Assembly: GCA_029260765.1 (NCBI GenBank)
Contig: JAJDCP010000154.1
Span: forward strand, 1 to 64,000
Reading direction: 5' to 3'
DNA from: Planctomycetota bacterium
GTDB taxonomy: Bacteria; Planctomycetota; J058; JAJDCP01
Length of the DNA: 64,000 nt
Positions 51,900-60,565 of this stretch are shown one piece after another; position 1 is the first letter of the stretch; every line of letters begins with the position of its first letter. The position numbers were made by a program, and so were the translations under genes. The notes beneath the pieces are model-generated. The model had not been told where the DNA came from and made no database searches. It saw only the letters and a list, made by a program, of their open reading frames with translations.

Positions 51900-53720
51900 C
51901 TAGTTGTCCTGGCTCTTGGCTTCCAACCAAGTATTGACGGGGTAGCCCCAGACGAACTCGACCTGGTAGAAGTTGGCCGCCCCGGGCGGAGCGTCTTTGT
52001 ACAGCAGCGAGATCGTCTTCTGCGAGCCCGTGTCGACCTCTTGTCCCTCGGGAAACCCGAAGGCTCCCTCGATACCCCGCGCGACCTCGGATTTGATGGC
52101 GCTGAGCAGCTCGATCTCGGAGCGCGTGCCCTTGGCGCGAGCGACCGCAAGATGCACCTCGTAATAGCGGTGCCCGCCATCAGCCTTGCGTTCGACAGTC
52201 AGGCCCAACACCCAGGTCTTGGTGCCATCCAGCGCCTTCATCGCCGTGTCCGCAGCGACCAGCCATGCTGTCGGTTGGTCGGGCGGCAGCTCTGGTGGAA
52301 TCGCCGCCCGGTTGTCCGGTGCAACCGGGTCACGCCAGGGCAACGCCGAGCCGTCAGGGATCACCTGCCCCAGCTTCTGCGCGATCTCCATCGGCCAGAG
52401 ACGTTCGCTGACGAGCAACTCGAGCTCTTCGATGGTCTGCATCGGTGCTTTGAGCTCGCCGATCGTGTCCTCGAGGTCTTCGTCGGCATCGACGATGCTC
52501 TTGAACACCCGGGACTTCAGGCGGTCCGAGATACGCGTCTCGATATCGGTCAGACGCTTGTCCTGGATGAAGAAGTACAAGATCGCGCCGATCAGCATCA
52601 GCGCCGCCCCGGCGAAGATCAGCGGTGCCTTCTGCTGGATGGTGTGGCGCGTGACGACCGACTGTGGCAGCAGGTTGACGTTTGCCTTGCCCGCCCCGAC
52701 CGCTTGGATCGCCAAGCCGAAGGCCACCGAGAACGCTGGCAGATGGTTCTTCAACAACTCCATATCGGCATCGGGGTCGATGCTGAAGTGGTTGAGCTGC
52801 TGGATCCGGCGGATCTTGTAGTCGAGCTCTTTGCCGAGATAACTCGACAGATTGAAGAGCTTGGTCCCGTTGCCCGTCAGCAGGATGCGGCTGAGCTTGG
52901 CTTTCTTCTGTTTGGACTTGTAGAAGCCCAGAGACCTCTGCACCTCGCTGAGGAAGTCTTTCAACACCGGCTGCATCACGCTGAAGATCTTCTTGGCGTT
53001 CGAAGATTTGCGCGCGTTCTTTTTGAGCTTCTCGGCCTCTTTGAAGGGGATCTGGAACTTGTCCTGCAGGCTCTTGGTGATGTCGTTGCCGGCAATCGGC
53101 AGATTGCGCAGCCACAGGCGCTCACCGTCGATGATGACCAGATTGGTCTGGTCGGCACCGATATCGAGCATGATCGCGCCACCGCCCGTCTTGCAGTCGA
53201 AGGTGGCGAAGTTGTAGAGCGCAAGGGGGGCAATCGTCAGCAACTCGGGCTCGAGCCCCTGGCCGCGCAGCTCGTTGACAAAGTCTTGAACCGCGTCCTT
53301 CTTGATCGCGAAGATGCCGACCTCAACCTGTTCGCCCGGCTCGTAGTCGCGCTCGATCTTGTGGTAGCCCCAGTTGACATTCTCGATCGGAAACGGGATC
53401 TGCTGCTTGGCCTCGAGCGCGATGGTCTCATCGATCTTCTTTTCGTCGACCGGAGGCAACTCGAGGAAACGGCAAAAAGCCGTCTGCCCTGGCAGGCATA
53501 CGGCGATCGCATCACGCTTGATCTTCTTCAGCCCGACAGTGCTGATCAGCTCGTCAAGCGCCTGCCGGGACGCGTTGGTCACGTCGAGCCCGGGTGCGAC
53601 CTTGTCGTACTGCAGATAGTGCAGCTCCTCGATCTCGAGCTCGCCTTTGATATTGCGGATCTTGACGGCTTTCAGAGAGGATCTGCCTACGTCGATTCCC
53701 CAGGCCACACTGCTTGCCAT
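51900..53720 (-). CDS. PilM-like actin-fold protein with fused PilN-like domain (Amuc_1101-like)
   Basis: Residues 1 to about 350 form an actin-like ATPase of the PilM/FtsA family: MASSVAWGIDVGRSSLKAVKI, LPGQTAFCRFLELPPVDEKK, EAKQQIPFPIENVNW, the phosphate loop MLDIGADQTNLVII, and LTGNGTKLFNLSSYL. A transmembrane helix follows near 400 (PLIFAGAALMLIGAILYFF) with a periplasmic PilN-like tail to residue 606. PilM usually binds the PilN cytosolic tail as a separate protein; here both seem fused. In type IV pili this forms the inner-membrane platform. It is first in the pilus-like run and has a strong promoter. Confidence 0.86.
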   Translation of the reverse strand: MASSVAWGIDVGRSSLKAVKIRNIKGELEIEELHYLQYDKVAPGLDVTNASRQALDELISTVGLKKIKRDAIAVCLPGQTAFCRFLELPPVDEKKIDETIALEAKQQIPFPIENVNWGYHKIERDYEPGEQVEVGIFAIKKDAVQDFVNELRGQGLEPELLTIAPLALYNFATFDCKTGGGAIMLDIGADQTNLVIIDGERLWLRNLPIAGNDITKSLQDKFQIPFKEAEKLKKNARKSSNAKKIFSVMQPVLKDFLSEVQRSLGFYKSKQKKAKLSRILLTGNGTKLFNLSSYLGKELDYKIRRIQQLNHFSIDPDADMELLKNHLPAFSVAFGLAIQAVGAGKANVNLLPQSVVTRHTIQQKAPLIFAGAALMLIGAILYFFIQDKRLTDIETRISDRLKSRVFKSIVDADEDLEDTIGELKAPMQTIEELELLVSERLWPMEIAQKLGQVIPDGSALPWRDPVAPDNRAAIPPELPPDQPTAWLVAADTAMKALDGTKTWVLGLTVERKADGGHRYYEVHLAVARAKGTRSEIELLSAIKSEVARGIEGAFGFPEGQEVDTGSQKTISLLYKDAPPGAANFYQVEFVWGYPVNTWLEAKSQDN

Positions 53721-53812
53721 ACTTATCTCTCATGGGTTCCGGGCTGCCACCAGCCAGAAACGGAGGTTGATCGGGATCAGCCGCGCGCGGACACAGAGTT
53801 CTGAGGGGTCGA

Positions 53813-53841
53813 AGTATATCCCTCCCTCTGCGTCGTGTCAA
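53813..53841 (-). promoter_or_regulatory. strong sigma-70-like promoter for the PilM run
   Basis: On the minus strand a perfect TTGACA and TATACT (one mismatch) are separated by 17 bp. The start point would be about 85 nt before the pilM-like ATG. Confidence 0.65.
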
Positions 53842-54361
53842 ACAGCGGACACGCGGGGCCAACAGCCTTTGCCGTGCCCCGCCAGAGACCGCAACGTCCA
53901 CAAAATGTAGCCGTTTTGCCGTGGCCGTCGTGCTCGTTTCCTTGGAGTACCTCCGCGCACAAGTCCCAGTAGCGCGGCACGGTCATAGCTGGTGTGAGGC
54001 CTGCCAGCCCTGAGAAACAAGAGGACTTGTCTTGGCAAGGCGTGCGGGAAGAGTCACGACGTCAACCCCAGCCCTGCCCATTGCCCACAAGTAGCCTTTG
54101 ACAAGCTTGGCGGCCACTATCCGTTGCGACCGCCTGCAACTACCGAATCGAGGCCATTCTCTGTAGCGGCCCTCTGTGAGCAGGGCGCGCTACGCGCGCC
54201 AGGAAGGCGCTCTGGTGAAGGTTGAAAACAGAGAGTCTGGGTTCACCATACAGGTCGGTCTTTTCGTCGGTCATAGACCGACGCTACAGGCGGTTCTCAG
54301 CAGATCGAAGGCATTGTCCCAACCTGCCCTAAGCCTTTGCTGCGAAGTCTCAATGAACAAG
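53842..54361. other. gap upstream of pilM-like gene
   Basis: About 520 bp without a recognised gene. The right half is occupied by dispersed repeat copy 2 and its conserved flanks. In the left half I see nothing I can support. Confidence 0.5.
54161..54289. repeat. dispersed palindromic repeat, copy 2
   Basis: Bounded by CTGTAGCG and CGCTACAG like copy 1, with the same right-hand hairpin GTCGGTC-ATA-GACCGAC. The left hairpin is changed and carries an extra GCGCGC-TAC-GCGCGC stem. Similarity to copy 1 continues into both flanks (about 45 bp on the left, about 25 bp on the right). Confidence 0.8.
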
Positions 54362-55204
54362 CTACCAGGGCAGAAGCGTGCCTCCGCGTGTCGCGGCCAC
54401 CCGCTGCACCACCGCTTTGAGGTCATCCCAGGCCTTTCTCTTGGCCGGCCGGGCCTCTTCGGGCGAGAGGCTCTCCAGCCAGCCGGGGTGGTAGCTCACC
54501 CGCAAAGGCAGGCCCGCGTAGCTGTGCCACTGCCCGCGCAGCTCCTCCAGAGGCTGCGCCGTCTGCAGCAGCGCCTGCGCCGCAGCCTCTCCGAGCACGC
54601 ACAGCACCCGCGGCCGCACGCACGCCAGCTGGGCTCGCAGCAACTCGGAGCAGGCGGCCACCTCGTCGTCCAACAGGCGCGCCTCTTCTCCGCCGTGGCA
54701 CTTCACCAGCGTGGTGAGATAGACGCTCTCGATCGGCAGCTCCATTCCGCGCTCGACCATCCGCTCGAGCAGCCGACCCGCCGCTCCCACCGACAGCTCG
54801 CCGCTTTGATCGGCCTGTGCCGACGGGGCCGCCGCCAGCATCAACAAGTCCGCCTGCTCCGATCCGCGCCCGAAGACGACCATCGTGCGCGTGCGGTAGC
54901 GGCGGCAGCGCAAGCAGGCCTGGTAGCGTTCAGCAAGGGCGGCAAGACCGCCGACCGGGGCGTTGGGTAGTGACGCTGCTGTTGCTAGCGAGGACCGGGC
55001 CTGAGCGGGCGCAGCGGTCGGCGGTTTCCGCGGCACCGTTCGCTCGGCAGGCGGGGGCGCGTGCCTGGCAGCCTTGGTGACGGCAGGCGCCGGCCTGCGC
55101 GCGATCCGGCGCTTGCGTGCCGGGGGCTTCTCTACCTCGAGGAGCCAGGGCGCGAAGCGCTGCACCCACAGACGCGCCGCGCGCAGCTGCTCAAAGGCCG
55201 CCAT
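54362..55204 (-). CDS. uracil-DNA glycosylase family 4-like protein, active-site motif altered
   Basis: The 280-residue protein has a basic Pro/Ala-rich N-terminus (about 1-75) and a UDG family 4-like domain. The iron-sulfur cysteines look present (CLRCRR, and VKCHGG with a second Cys about 16 later). The usual 'GExPG' catalytic motif reads AAAPSAQ, so the key acid is lost. The second motif is YLTTLVKC, and the late 'SYHPGWL' keeps the histidine motif. The fold is probably intact but the glycosylase step may be changed or lost. AGGAGACAGCC precedes the ATG. Confidence 0.75.
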   Translation of the reverse strand: MAAFEQLRAARLWVQRFAPWLLEVEKPPARKRRIARRPAPAVTKAARHAPPPAERTVPRKPPTAAPAQARSSLATAASLPNAPVGGLAALAERYQACLRCRRYRTRTMVVFGRGSEQADLLMLAAAPSAQADQSGELSVGAAGRLLERMVERGMELPIESVYLTTLVKCHGGEEARLLDDEVAACSELLRAQLACVRPRVLCVLGEAAAQALLQTAQPLEELRGQWHSYAGLPLRVSYHPGWLESLSPEEARPAKRKAWDDLKAVVQRVAATRGGTLLPW

Positions 55205-55372
55205 GGCTGTCTCCTGCTAGAAGCGCGGCCGGAAGGCCCCGAAGATGGGTGCACGCCAGTGGCTTGATGCCGAGAATCGAGGAAGAGGCCCTACGCGTAG
55301 CGGTGATGACGAGGACGAAGGCCAGCGAGCCGCTGGCGCGGTGCCCAACGAGGTAGGTTTCCGGCCGGGTTT

Positions 55373-55867
55373 CTAGAGCTCGGTGTCGGAGGGGGTCTCT
55401 TTGGTCCAGTGGATTTCCTGGGAGACGTCGCGCACTTTCTCGAGCACCTGGTCGGAGACCCAGATGTCGGCCTTCTCTTTCAGCGCGATCACCAGACAAT
55501 CGCTGGGCCGGGCGTCGATCCGGACCTCGTTGCGCTTGCCATTCCACTCCCCACCCTCGGTCGTGCATTTCTGCTCGAGGATGATGGTCGCGTGGAAGAT
55601 GTTCTTCACCAGATCGGTGATCACGATCCGTTTGACCTGGATGTCGAAGCCCAACAATATGTGGGAGAGCAGGTCGTGGGTCAACGGCCGAGGCGTCGCC
55701 TCGTCGTTGAGCTCGCGGATGATCGCGGCGCCCTCGTACTGTCCGATAAACATCACGAAGGTCTTCTTGGAATCGCCGAGCAGCACGGCCGTGCCGTTGC
55801 TCGTGGGTCCAATGACCTTCTTGATCTGTACTTTCCTCAGCGCCACACAATATCCACCATCCAACAC
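55373..55867 (-). CDS. bifunctional nuclease family protein (DUF151)
   Basis: The protein of up to 164 residues fits the DUF151/bifunctional nuclease (BFN) family: VMFIGQYEGAAIIRELND, the diagnostic PRPLTHDLLSHILLGFDI, then VRIDARPSDCLVIALKEKADIWVSDQVLEK. Family members have been reported to have DNase/RNase activity in plants and are common in bacteria with unknown roles. The first start is a GTG; a second GTG (VALRKVQ) seven codons in fits the family N-terminus better. Confidence 0.88.
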   Translation of the reverse strand: MLDGGYCVALRKVQIKKVIGPTSNGTAVLLGDSKKTFVMFIGQYEGAAIIRELNDEATPRPLTHDLLSHILLGFDIQVKRIVITDLVKNIFHATIILEQKCTTEGGEWNGKRNEVRIDARPSDCLVIALKEKADIWVSDQVLEKVRDVSQEIHWTKETPSDTEL

Positions 55868-55921
55868 TGCGATGCAGGGTAGCAGCGTGGGAACAGCGTG
55901 TCAAATGCGGAAAGGCCCGTC

Positions 55922-56323
55922 TCACGCCGCTCCCGCGCCGTTTCCGAGCCATGCCTGGGCCTCGATTTCTACCGATGCAGAGAGCGGAAGACCCGCGACT
56001 TGCACTGTCGCACGCGCGGGTCGGGTTGCGCCGAAGGCCTCTTCATAGATCCCGTTGAAGACTTGAAAGTCCCCAAGGTCCATCAGGTAGACGCGGCAGG
56101 AAACCACATCCGCCAGACCGCCCCCCGCCGCCGCCAGCACGGCCTCGAGGTTGCGCAGCACCTGGCGGGTCTGCGCCTCGATGCCACCTTCAACCATTTT
56201 CCCGCTGGCCGGATCGAGCCCGATCTGCCCAGACAGAATGCACCAGGGGCCGACCTTTATGGCCTGGCTGTAAGGCCCGATGGCCGCCGGCGCCGCCTCG
56301 CTCGCTATCCATTCGCGTTGCAT
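55922..56323 (-). CDS. RidA-family reactive imine deaminase
   Basis: The 133-residue protein is a RidA/YjgF/UK114 member, which hydrolyses reactive enamine/imine intermediates from PLP enzymes. It shows IGPYSQAIKVG at the start, SGQIGLDPASGKMVEGGIEAQTRQVLRNLEAVL, DVVSCRVYLMDLGDF, and ARATVQVAGLP with the catalytic Arg. It lies in a minus-strand row with coaD and a PLP-dependent aminotransferase gene. Confidence 0.93.
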   Translation of the reverse strand: MQREWIASEAAPAAIGPYSQAIKVGPWCILSGQIGLDPASGKMVEGGIEAQTRQVLRNLEAVLAAAGGGLADVVSCRVYLMDLGDFQVFNGIYEEAFGATRPARATVQVAGLPLSASVEIEAQAWLGNGAGAA

Positions 56324-56345
56324 CGTACTCTCCTCATTACCTGTT

Positions 56346-56825
56346 TCAGCTGTTCGCTAGCTTCTGCCGCAACCCGGCCTGCACTGCCGCGCTGACGTAG
56401 CGGGTTGCATCCCCTCCGTGGCGCACGATCTCTTTGATCAGACTCGAGCTGACGAAGGCGTATTCCGGAGACGCGACCAGAAACAAGGTCTCGATTCCAT
56501 GGACCAGTGAGCGGTTGGTCACCGCCAGGGCCATCTCGAATTCGAAGTCCCCGCCGTTGCGCAAGCCACGCACCAGGACTTCGGCGCCGAGCTCGTGGGC
56601 GAAGTCGACGATGAGTCCGGAAAAAACGCGCACCTCGACATTCTCAAGGTCCGCCAGCCCTTCCTCGATGAAGCCGATCCTTTCGGCCTCGCTGAACAGG
56701 CCGGCTTTCCTCGAGTTGCGGCCGATGCCGATGGTCAGCTGCTGGCAGAGCCCGGCCGCCCGCCGAATGATGTCGAGATGTCCCTTTGTGATCGGATCAA
56801 AGCTCCCCGGATACACACCGTGCAT
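56346..56825 (-). CDS. coaD: phosphopantetheine adenylyltransferase
   Basis: The roughly 159-residue protein catalyses the fourth step of coenzyme A synthesis, moving AMP onto 4'-phosphopantetheine. The nucleotidyltransferase motif GVYPGSFDPITKGHLDII, then VRGLRNGGDFEFEMALA and FVSSSLIKEIVRHGGD, are typical. I chose the second ATG (MHGVYPG) because GAGGAG lies eight bases before it and only two before the first. It directly follows the LptD-like gene. Confidence 0.96.
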   Translation of the reverse strand: MHGVYPGSFDPITKGHLDIIRRAAGLCQQLTIGIGRNSRKAGLFSEAERIGFIEEGLADLENVEVRVFSGLIVDFAHELGAEVLVRGLRNGGDFEFEMALAVTNRSLVHGIETLFLVASPEYAFVSSSLIKEIVRHGGDATRYVSAAVQAGLRQKLANS

Positions 56826-56827
56826 GG

Positions 56828-59389
56828 TCATCTCTCCTCACGATATTCCAACGCCCGCTCGCCAGAGCTCAGGCGGAAGTCATCGTCGTCGAACAACAGG
56901 TCGGTCAGGCCGAATTCTACCCGGAAGCTGATGTCGTCGTCGCCCCGGTCCAGGCTGAGCTTGAAGTCGAGATAGAACTCATCGAAGATGCGCCGCAGCG
57001 TATAGTTGTGCTCGTCGAGCCGCTCCTCGTTCCAGTTGTAGCGCCCGCCAACCTGCCCCTGCCAGCGCTCGCTCAACCAGAAGCTCGCGAACATGTTCGA
57101 CGCGGACGCCCGATCGCTGACGTAGCCATGGTCGACGGTGATGCGCAAGCTGTTCTCGAGCCAGTAGTCCACTCCCAGATTGGTGGACAGCCACAGGTCG
57201 CCCAGTGGATCGTGGCGTGTGCGCAGATACGCGCTCAAGGCGTATGTCAATGGCAGCCGCAGCTCACTGCGGATCGGACCCCAGGCCTTCCCCTGGTTGT
57301 CGCGCCGGGGATCGGGGAAGAAATCCTGCTCGAGACGCCACTCGACGAGGTCTCGCGACAGGCTGGGAGATTCGAGCTCTTCGACCTCGAGCAGTACGAG
57401 CCCGACCTCTTCGAGCGCCTGGCTGAGCAAGCTCAGTGGAGTCTCTGCCTGCAGCTCGACCAACAGCCCGTCTGGCTGGACCTCGAGCTCGAGCAACCAC
57501 GGGTACGCCCGCAGCCACTCGGCCTGGAGGGATGCGCTCATGCGGGGGGCGCCGTCCTTGACCCGCAGTTTCAGCCTGCGCCGAGGCAGGCTACGGGTCT
57601 GCAGCCGCTGGCGCAGCTTCCAGCGGAAGAACTCCACACGCTCCAGCTCTTCGGTGCTGTCAAAGAACAGCAGCTCTTCGGGAGGACGGTTGACGTGGAA
57701 ACGGTTCGAGTAGCCCAGCACGGGGAAGACACTGTGGCGCAGACCATGGATATCCAACAGGTCCCAGCGGAAGGCGAAACTGCGCGCCAGGAAGGTACCG
57801 ACCTCGCCGCCGGCTTCGAGGGCGACCCGTTGCGTCCGTACATCCGCGTTCCAGGCGGTGAAGCGCGCCCGCGCCTCGGGCCGAAAAACAAAGTCTCCCA
57901 AGCTGAACGGGGCGTCGAGCCCGACCTGCAGATCTCCCCGCTCGGCACGGTAGCTCGGCAGGTCGAGCTCGCTGTCGAAGGACCGCCACACCTCGGCCAG
58001 CTCGCCGCGGGCGCTCAGGTAGATGCCCGCATCGAGGCCAGGGACATCGAACAGATGCTCGGGAACCAGCACCGCGCTCAGCGCAGGCCGGTACTCGGTC
58101 TGCGTCTGGAAGCGGTTCAGCCGCAAGCGGCCGAGCAACGCAGCCGCGAATGACTCGCGCGCCCAGCGGTAGTGGAGCAGGCTCTCCGGGGCCTTGTCCT
58201 CCTGATTCTCTCGCTCGAAATACTCTTCGAGGAAGCCACGATCGGAGATGTAGTTGAGCTGTAGCTCCTGGCGCACACCGAATGGTAGCTCGAAAACATC
58301 CCGTGCCCGCAGTCGGCCACGGTGCTCCCTCGGGGGCTCGAAGCCGTTGCCGTCACTGGCGCGGTCGTTGATCGAGTAGCCCTCGACCTCGAGCGAGTGG
58401 CCTGGCTGGCGGGTGCTCAGCTCAAGTCCGTAGCCCATGCCCCTGCGGCTGTAGTAGTCTGCCTCGAGCGTAAGCTTGGTCTTCGCAGGCAGGAACGGTA
58501 CGCGGATGGTCGTCTCGACAGCCGTACCGAATTCGCGTGAGCTGCCGATCGAGACAGAGAGCGGGAACGGCAGGTCGCTGCGCCACCAGAGCGGAATCCA
58601 GTGCAAGCCGGGGAGCGAGAATTCCGCCGCCAGAGCTGCCGTGACCGGTAAGGAAAAGCGCGGCCGCAGCCCCGAACCAGTCAAGGCATAGACCCCCGGC
58701 TCTCCCTCGATGGGCGAGACGCGCCCGGTCTCGACGAACACACCGTAGTGGGGCACTTCATGCAGGCAGGTCGTCGCCAACAAAGAATCGCCACGGGCGT
58801 CGACCAGGCGCAAGTCCTCTGGCTCGAACCGCTGGCTGGCGAAAACCTGCTGCAGCTGCTCGAGGTTCTCTAGACCTGCGAAGGCGAATTCGAGCCGCGG
58901 CGCGCGGAACTGGAAGCTGCCGGAGTAGCTCCCGGACAGCTGGGCTTGCCCGAAGGGCAGGGCTTGGGCGGGATTGCTGATGCGCACGACGACATCTTCG
59001 GCCGAGCCCCTGCCCGTGCGGAAATCGAGGAAGACCGCCCGTGCGCTGAGGGAGTTCTGGGACCAACGCAAGACCACGCTGCCCTCGGCATACAGCTCGA
59101 GGGTCAGCCGCTCTCGCAGCACGCCGCGCCGCCGCACGCTGTCGTCGGGGTCGCTGCCGCCCCAGGCGGAGATGGCCGCCACCAGGCTGTCGGGATCCGC
59201 CCAGACCGCCACGGCCGACGCCTCGAGCTCGAGGTTGCGATAGCGCAGGCGCACGTCACCGCTCATCACCGCACAACTGTCGAGCAACTCGAGGCGGCGC
59301 GCGGAGGAAGCCCCCGCATGCCAATCGAGCTCCTGCCCTACCGCCCCGAGAGCCAGCAGTGCCAGCGCACAGACGGCGCCACGGCGCAT
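56828..59389 (-). CDS. LptD-like LPS assembly outer-membrane protein
   Basis: The 853-residue protein has a signal peptide (AVCALALLALGAVGQ), an N-terminal OstA/LptA-like beta-jellyroll part (SGDVRLRYRNLELEASAVAVW, GSVVLRWSQNSLSARAVFLDF), and then a C-terminal beta-barrel with many alternating aromatic strands ending DDDFRLSSGERALEYREER. LptD places LPS in the outer leaflet together with LptE. The assignment is from architecture; sequence conservation in this family is low. The start overlaps the aminotransferase stop by one base. No lptE is visible. Confidence 0.72.
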   Translation of the reverse strand: MRRGAVCALALLALGAVGQELDWHAGASSARRLELLDSCAVMSGDVRLRYRNLELEASAVAVWADPDSLVAAISAWGGSDPDDSVRRRGVLRERLTLELYAEGSVVLRWSQNSLSARAVFLDFRTGRGSAEDVVVRISNPAQALPFGQAQLSGSYSGSFQFRAPRLEFAFAGLENLEQLQQVFASQRFEPEDLRLVDARGDSLLATTCLHEVPHYGVFVETGRVSPIEGEPGVYALTGSGLRPRFSLPVTAALAAEFSLPGLHWIPLWWRSDLPFPLSVSIGSSREFGTAVETTIRVPFLPAKTKLTLEADYYSRRGMGYGLELSTRQPGHSLEVEGYSINDRASDGNGFEPPREHRGRLRARDVFELPFGVRQELQLNYISDRGFLEEYFERENQEDKAPESLLHYRWARESFAAALLGRLRLNRFQTQTEYRPALSAVLVPEHLFDVPGLDAGIYLSARGELAEVWRSFDSELDLPSYRAERGDLQVGLDAPFSLGDFVFRPEARARFTAWNADVRTQRVALEAGGEVGTFLARSFAFRWDLLDIHGLRHSVFPVLGYSNRFHVNRPPEELLFFDSTEELERVEFFRWKLRQRLQTRSLPRRRLKLRVKDGAPRMSASLQAEWLRAYPWLLELEVQPDGLLVELQAETPLSLLSQALEEVGLVLLEVEELESPSLSRDLVEWRLEQDFFPDPRRDNQGKAWGPIRSELRLPLTYALSAYLRTRHDPLGDLWLSTNLGVDYWLENSLRITVDHGYVSDRASASNMFASFWLSERWQGQVGGRYNWNEERLDEHNYTLRRIFDEFYLDFKLSLDRGDDDISFRVEFGLTDLLFDDDDFRLSSGERALEYREER

Positions 59390-60486
59390 CAGAAGGGGAA
59401 GGCGCGGATGGCCTGCACCACCGCTTCCTGCTCATCTTCGCGCAGGGCCGGGAACATCGGCAGAGACAGCACCTCGTTGCACAGCCGCTCAGCCCTGGGC
59501 GCCGAACGTTGCGGCAGGAAGGCGAAGCAGGGCTGGCGATGCAGCGGAATCGAATAGTGCACTGCGCTGGCGATACCGCGTTCGGTCAAGAATTCCCGTA
59601 GCGCGTCGCGCTTGCCACCAGGCACGCGCACGGTGTACAGGTGCCAGACGTGGTCTCGGAACTCCGCGACCTTTGGCAGAATCAGGGGAGTGCCGCCCAG
59701 CTCTTCGGCATACCTCGAAGCGATCCGGCCGCGCGCACTGTTCCAATTGTTGAGCTGGCGCAGCTTCAGGCGAAGCACGGCGGCCTGCAGCGCGTCGAGG
59801 CGGCTATTGGTACCCCAGGTTGCGTGCTGATACTTGACCGTCTGGCCGTGATCGCGCATCAACCGCAGCTTCTCAGCCAGGTCACGGTCAGTGCAGGTCG
59901 CCAAGCCCCCGTCGCCCATCGCGGCGAGGTTCTTGGTCGGGTAGAAAGAGAAGGCTGCGATGTCCCCGAGGGTCCCTGCCCACTTCCCGCGATAACGCGC
60001 GCCGATGGCCTGGCAGGCGTCTTCGAGCACCGCGATCTTGCGTTTGCGGGCGACCCGCAGGATGCCGTCCATGTCGGCCGTCTGCCCGTACAGATGTACC
60101 GGAATGACGGCTTTGGTCCGGCGGGTCACCGCCGACTGAAAGCTCTCTGGGTCGAGGCAGAAAGTGTCGAGGTCGACGTCGGCGAACACGGGAGTCGCGC
60201 CCAGCCCGGCCACGACCGAGGCGGTAGCGACAAAGCTGAAGGCCGGCACGACCACCTCGTCGCCCGGCAGCACGCCGAGCACACGCAGCCCCAGGGCCAG
60301 CGCCTCGGTTCCGCTGTTGAGGCCGATCGCGTGCTGAGCCCGCAGGAAGCGCGCCACCTCGGCCTCGAAGTTCTTGACCTCCTCACCGCCGATGAACGCG
60401 GTGTTGTCGATGACTTTGGCGATGGCCGCGTCGATGCTCGAGCGGATCGCGACGTGCTGACGCTTGAGATCGAGGAAGGGGACCAT
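59389..60486 (-). CDS. DegT/DnrJ/EryC1/StrS-family aminotransferase
   Basis: The 365-residue protein is a PLP-dependent sugar aminotransferase. It begins MVPFLDLKRQHVAI, has SGTEALALGL, VVVPAFSFVATASVV, PVHLYGQTADMDGI, LEDACQAIGARYRGKWAGTLGD, and the PLP lysine in FSFYPTKNLAAMGDGG. These enzymes aminate keto-sugar nucleotides used in LPS, O-antigen or secondary products. A gap of 79 bp separates it from the upstream ATP-grasp gene, and the stop touches the lptD-like start, so it links the two. AGGAG precedes the ATG. Confidence 0.93.
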   Translation of the reverse strand: MVPFLDLKRQHVAIRSSIDAAIAKVIDNTAFIGGEEVKNFEAEVARFLRAQHAIGLNSGTEALALGLRVLGVLPGDEVVVPAFSFVATASVVAGLGATPVFADVDLDTFCLDPESFQSAVTRRTKAVIPVHLYGQTADMDGILRVARKRKIAVLEDACQAIGARYRGKWAGTLGDIAAFSFYPTKNLAAMGDGGLATCTDRDLAEKLRLMRDHGQTVKYQHATWGTNSRLDALQAAVLRLKLRQLNNWNSARGRIASRYAEELGGTPLILPKVAEFRDHVWHLYTVRVPGGKRDALREFLTERGIASAVHYSIPLHRQPCFAFLPQRSAPRAERLCNEVLSLPMFPALREDEQEAVVQAIRAFPF

Positions 60487-60565
60487 GGCGGCTCCTTTCG
60501 CACCCTTGCGACAGGGTTGCAACTGACGAAGGTTGGCTGATGGTACCCCGGGACGCGACCGAGCG

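Noticed and set aside
36352..53720. Complete type II secretion or type IV pilus locus
   Set aside because: No PilB/GspE ATPase, PilC/GspF platform protein, prepilin peptidase or pilin gene is present in the window.
51885..53804. Open frame of about 640 codons opposite the PilM-like gene
   Set aside because: Antisense shadow; low-complexity product without domain signs, no ribosome site.
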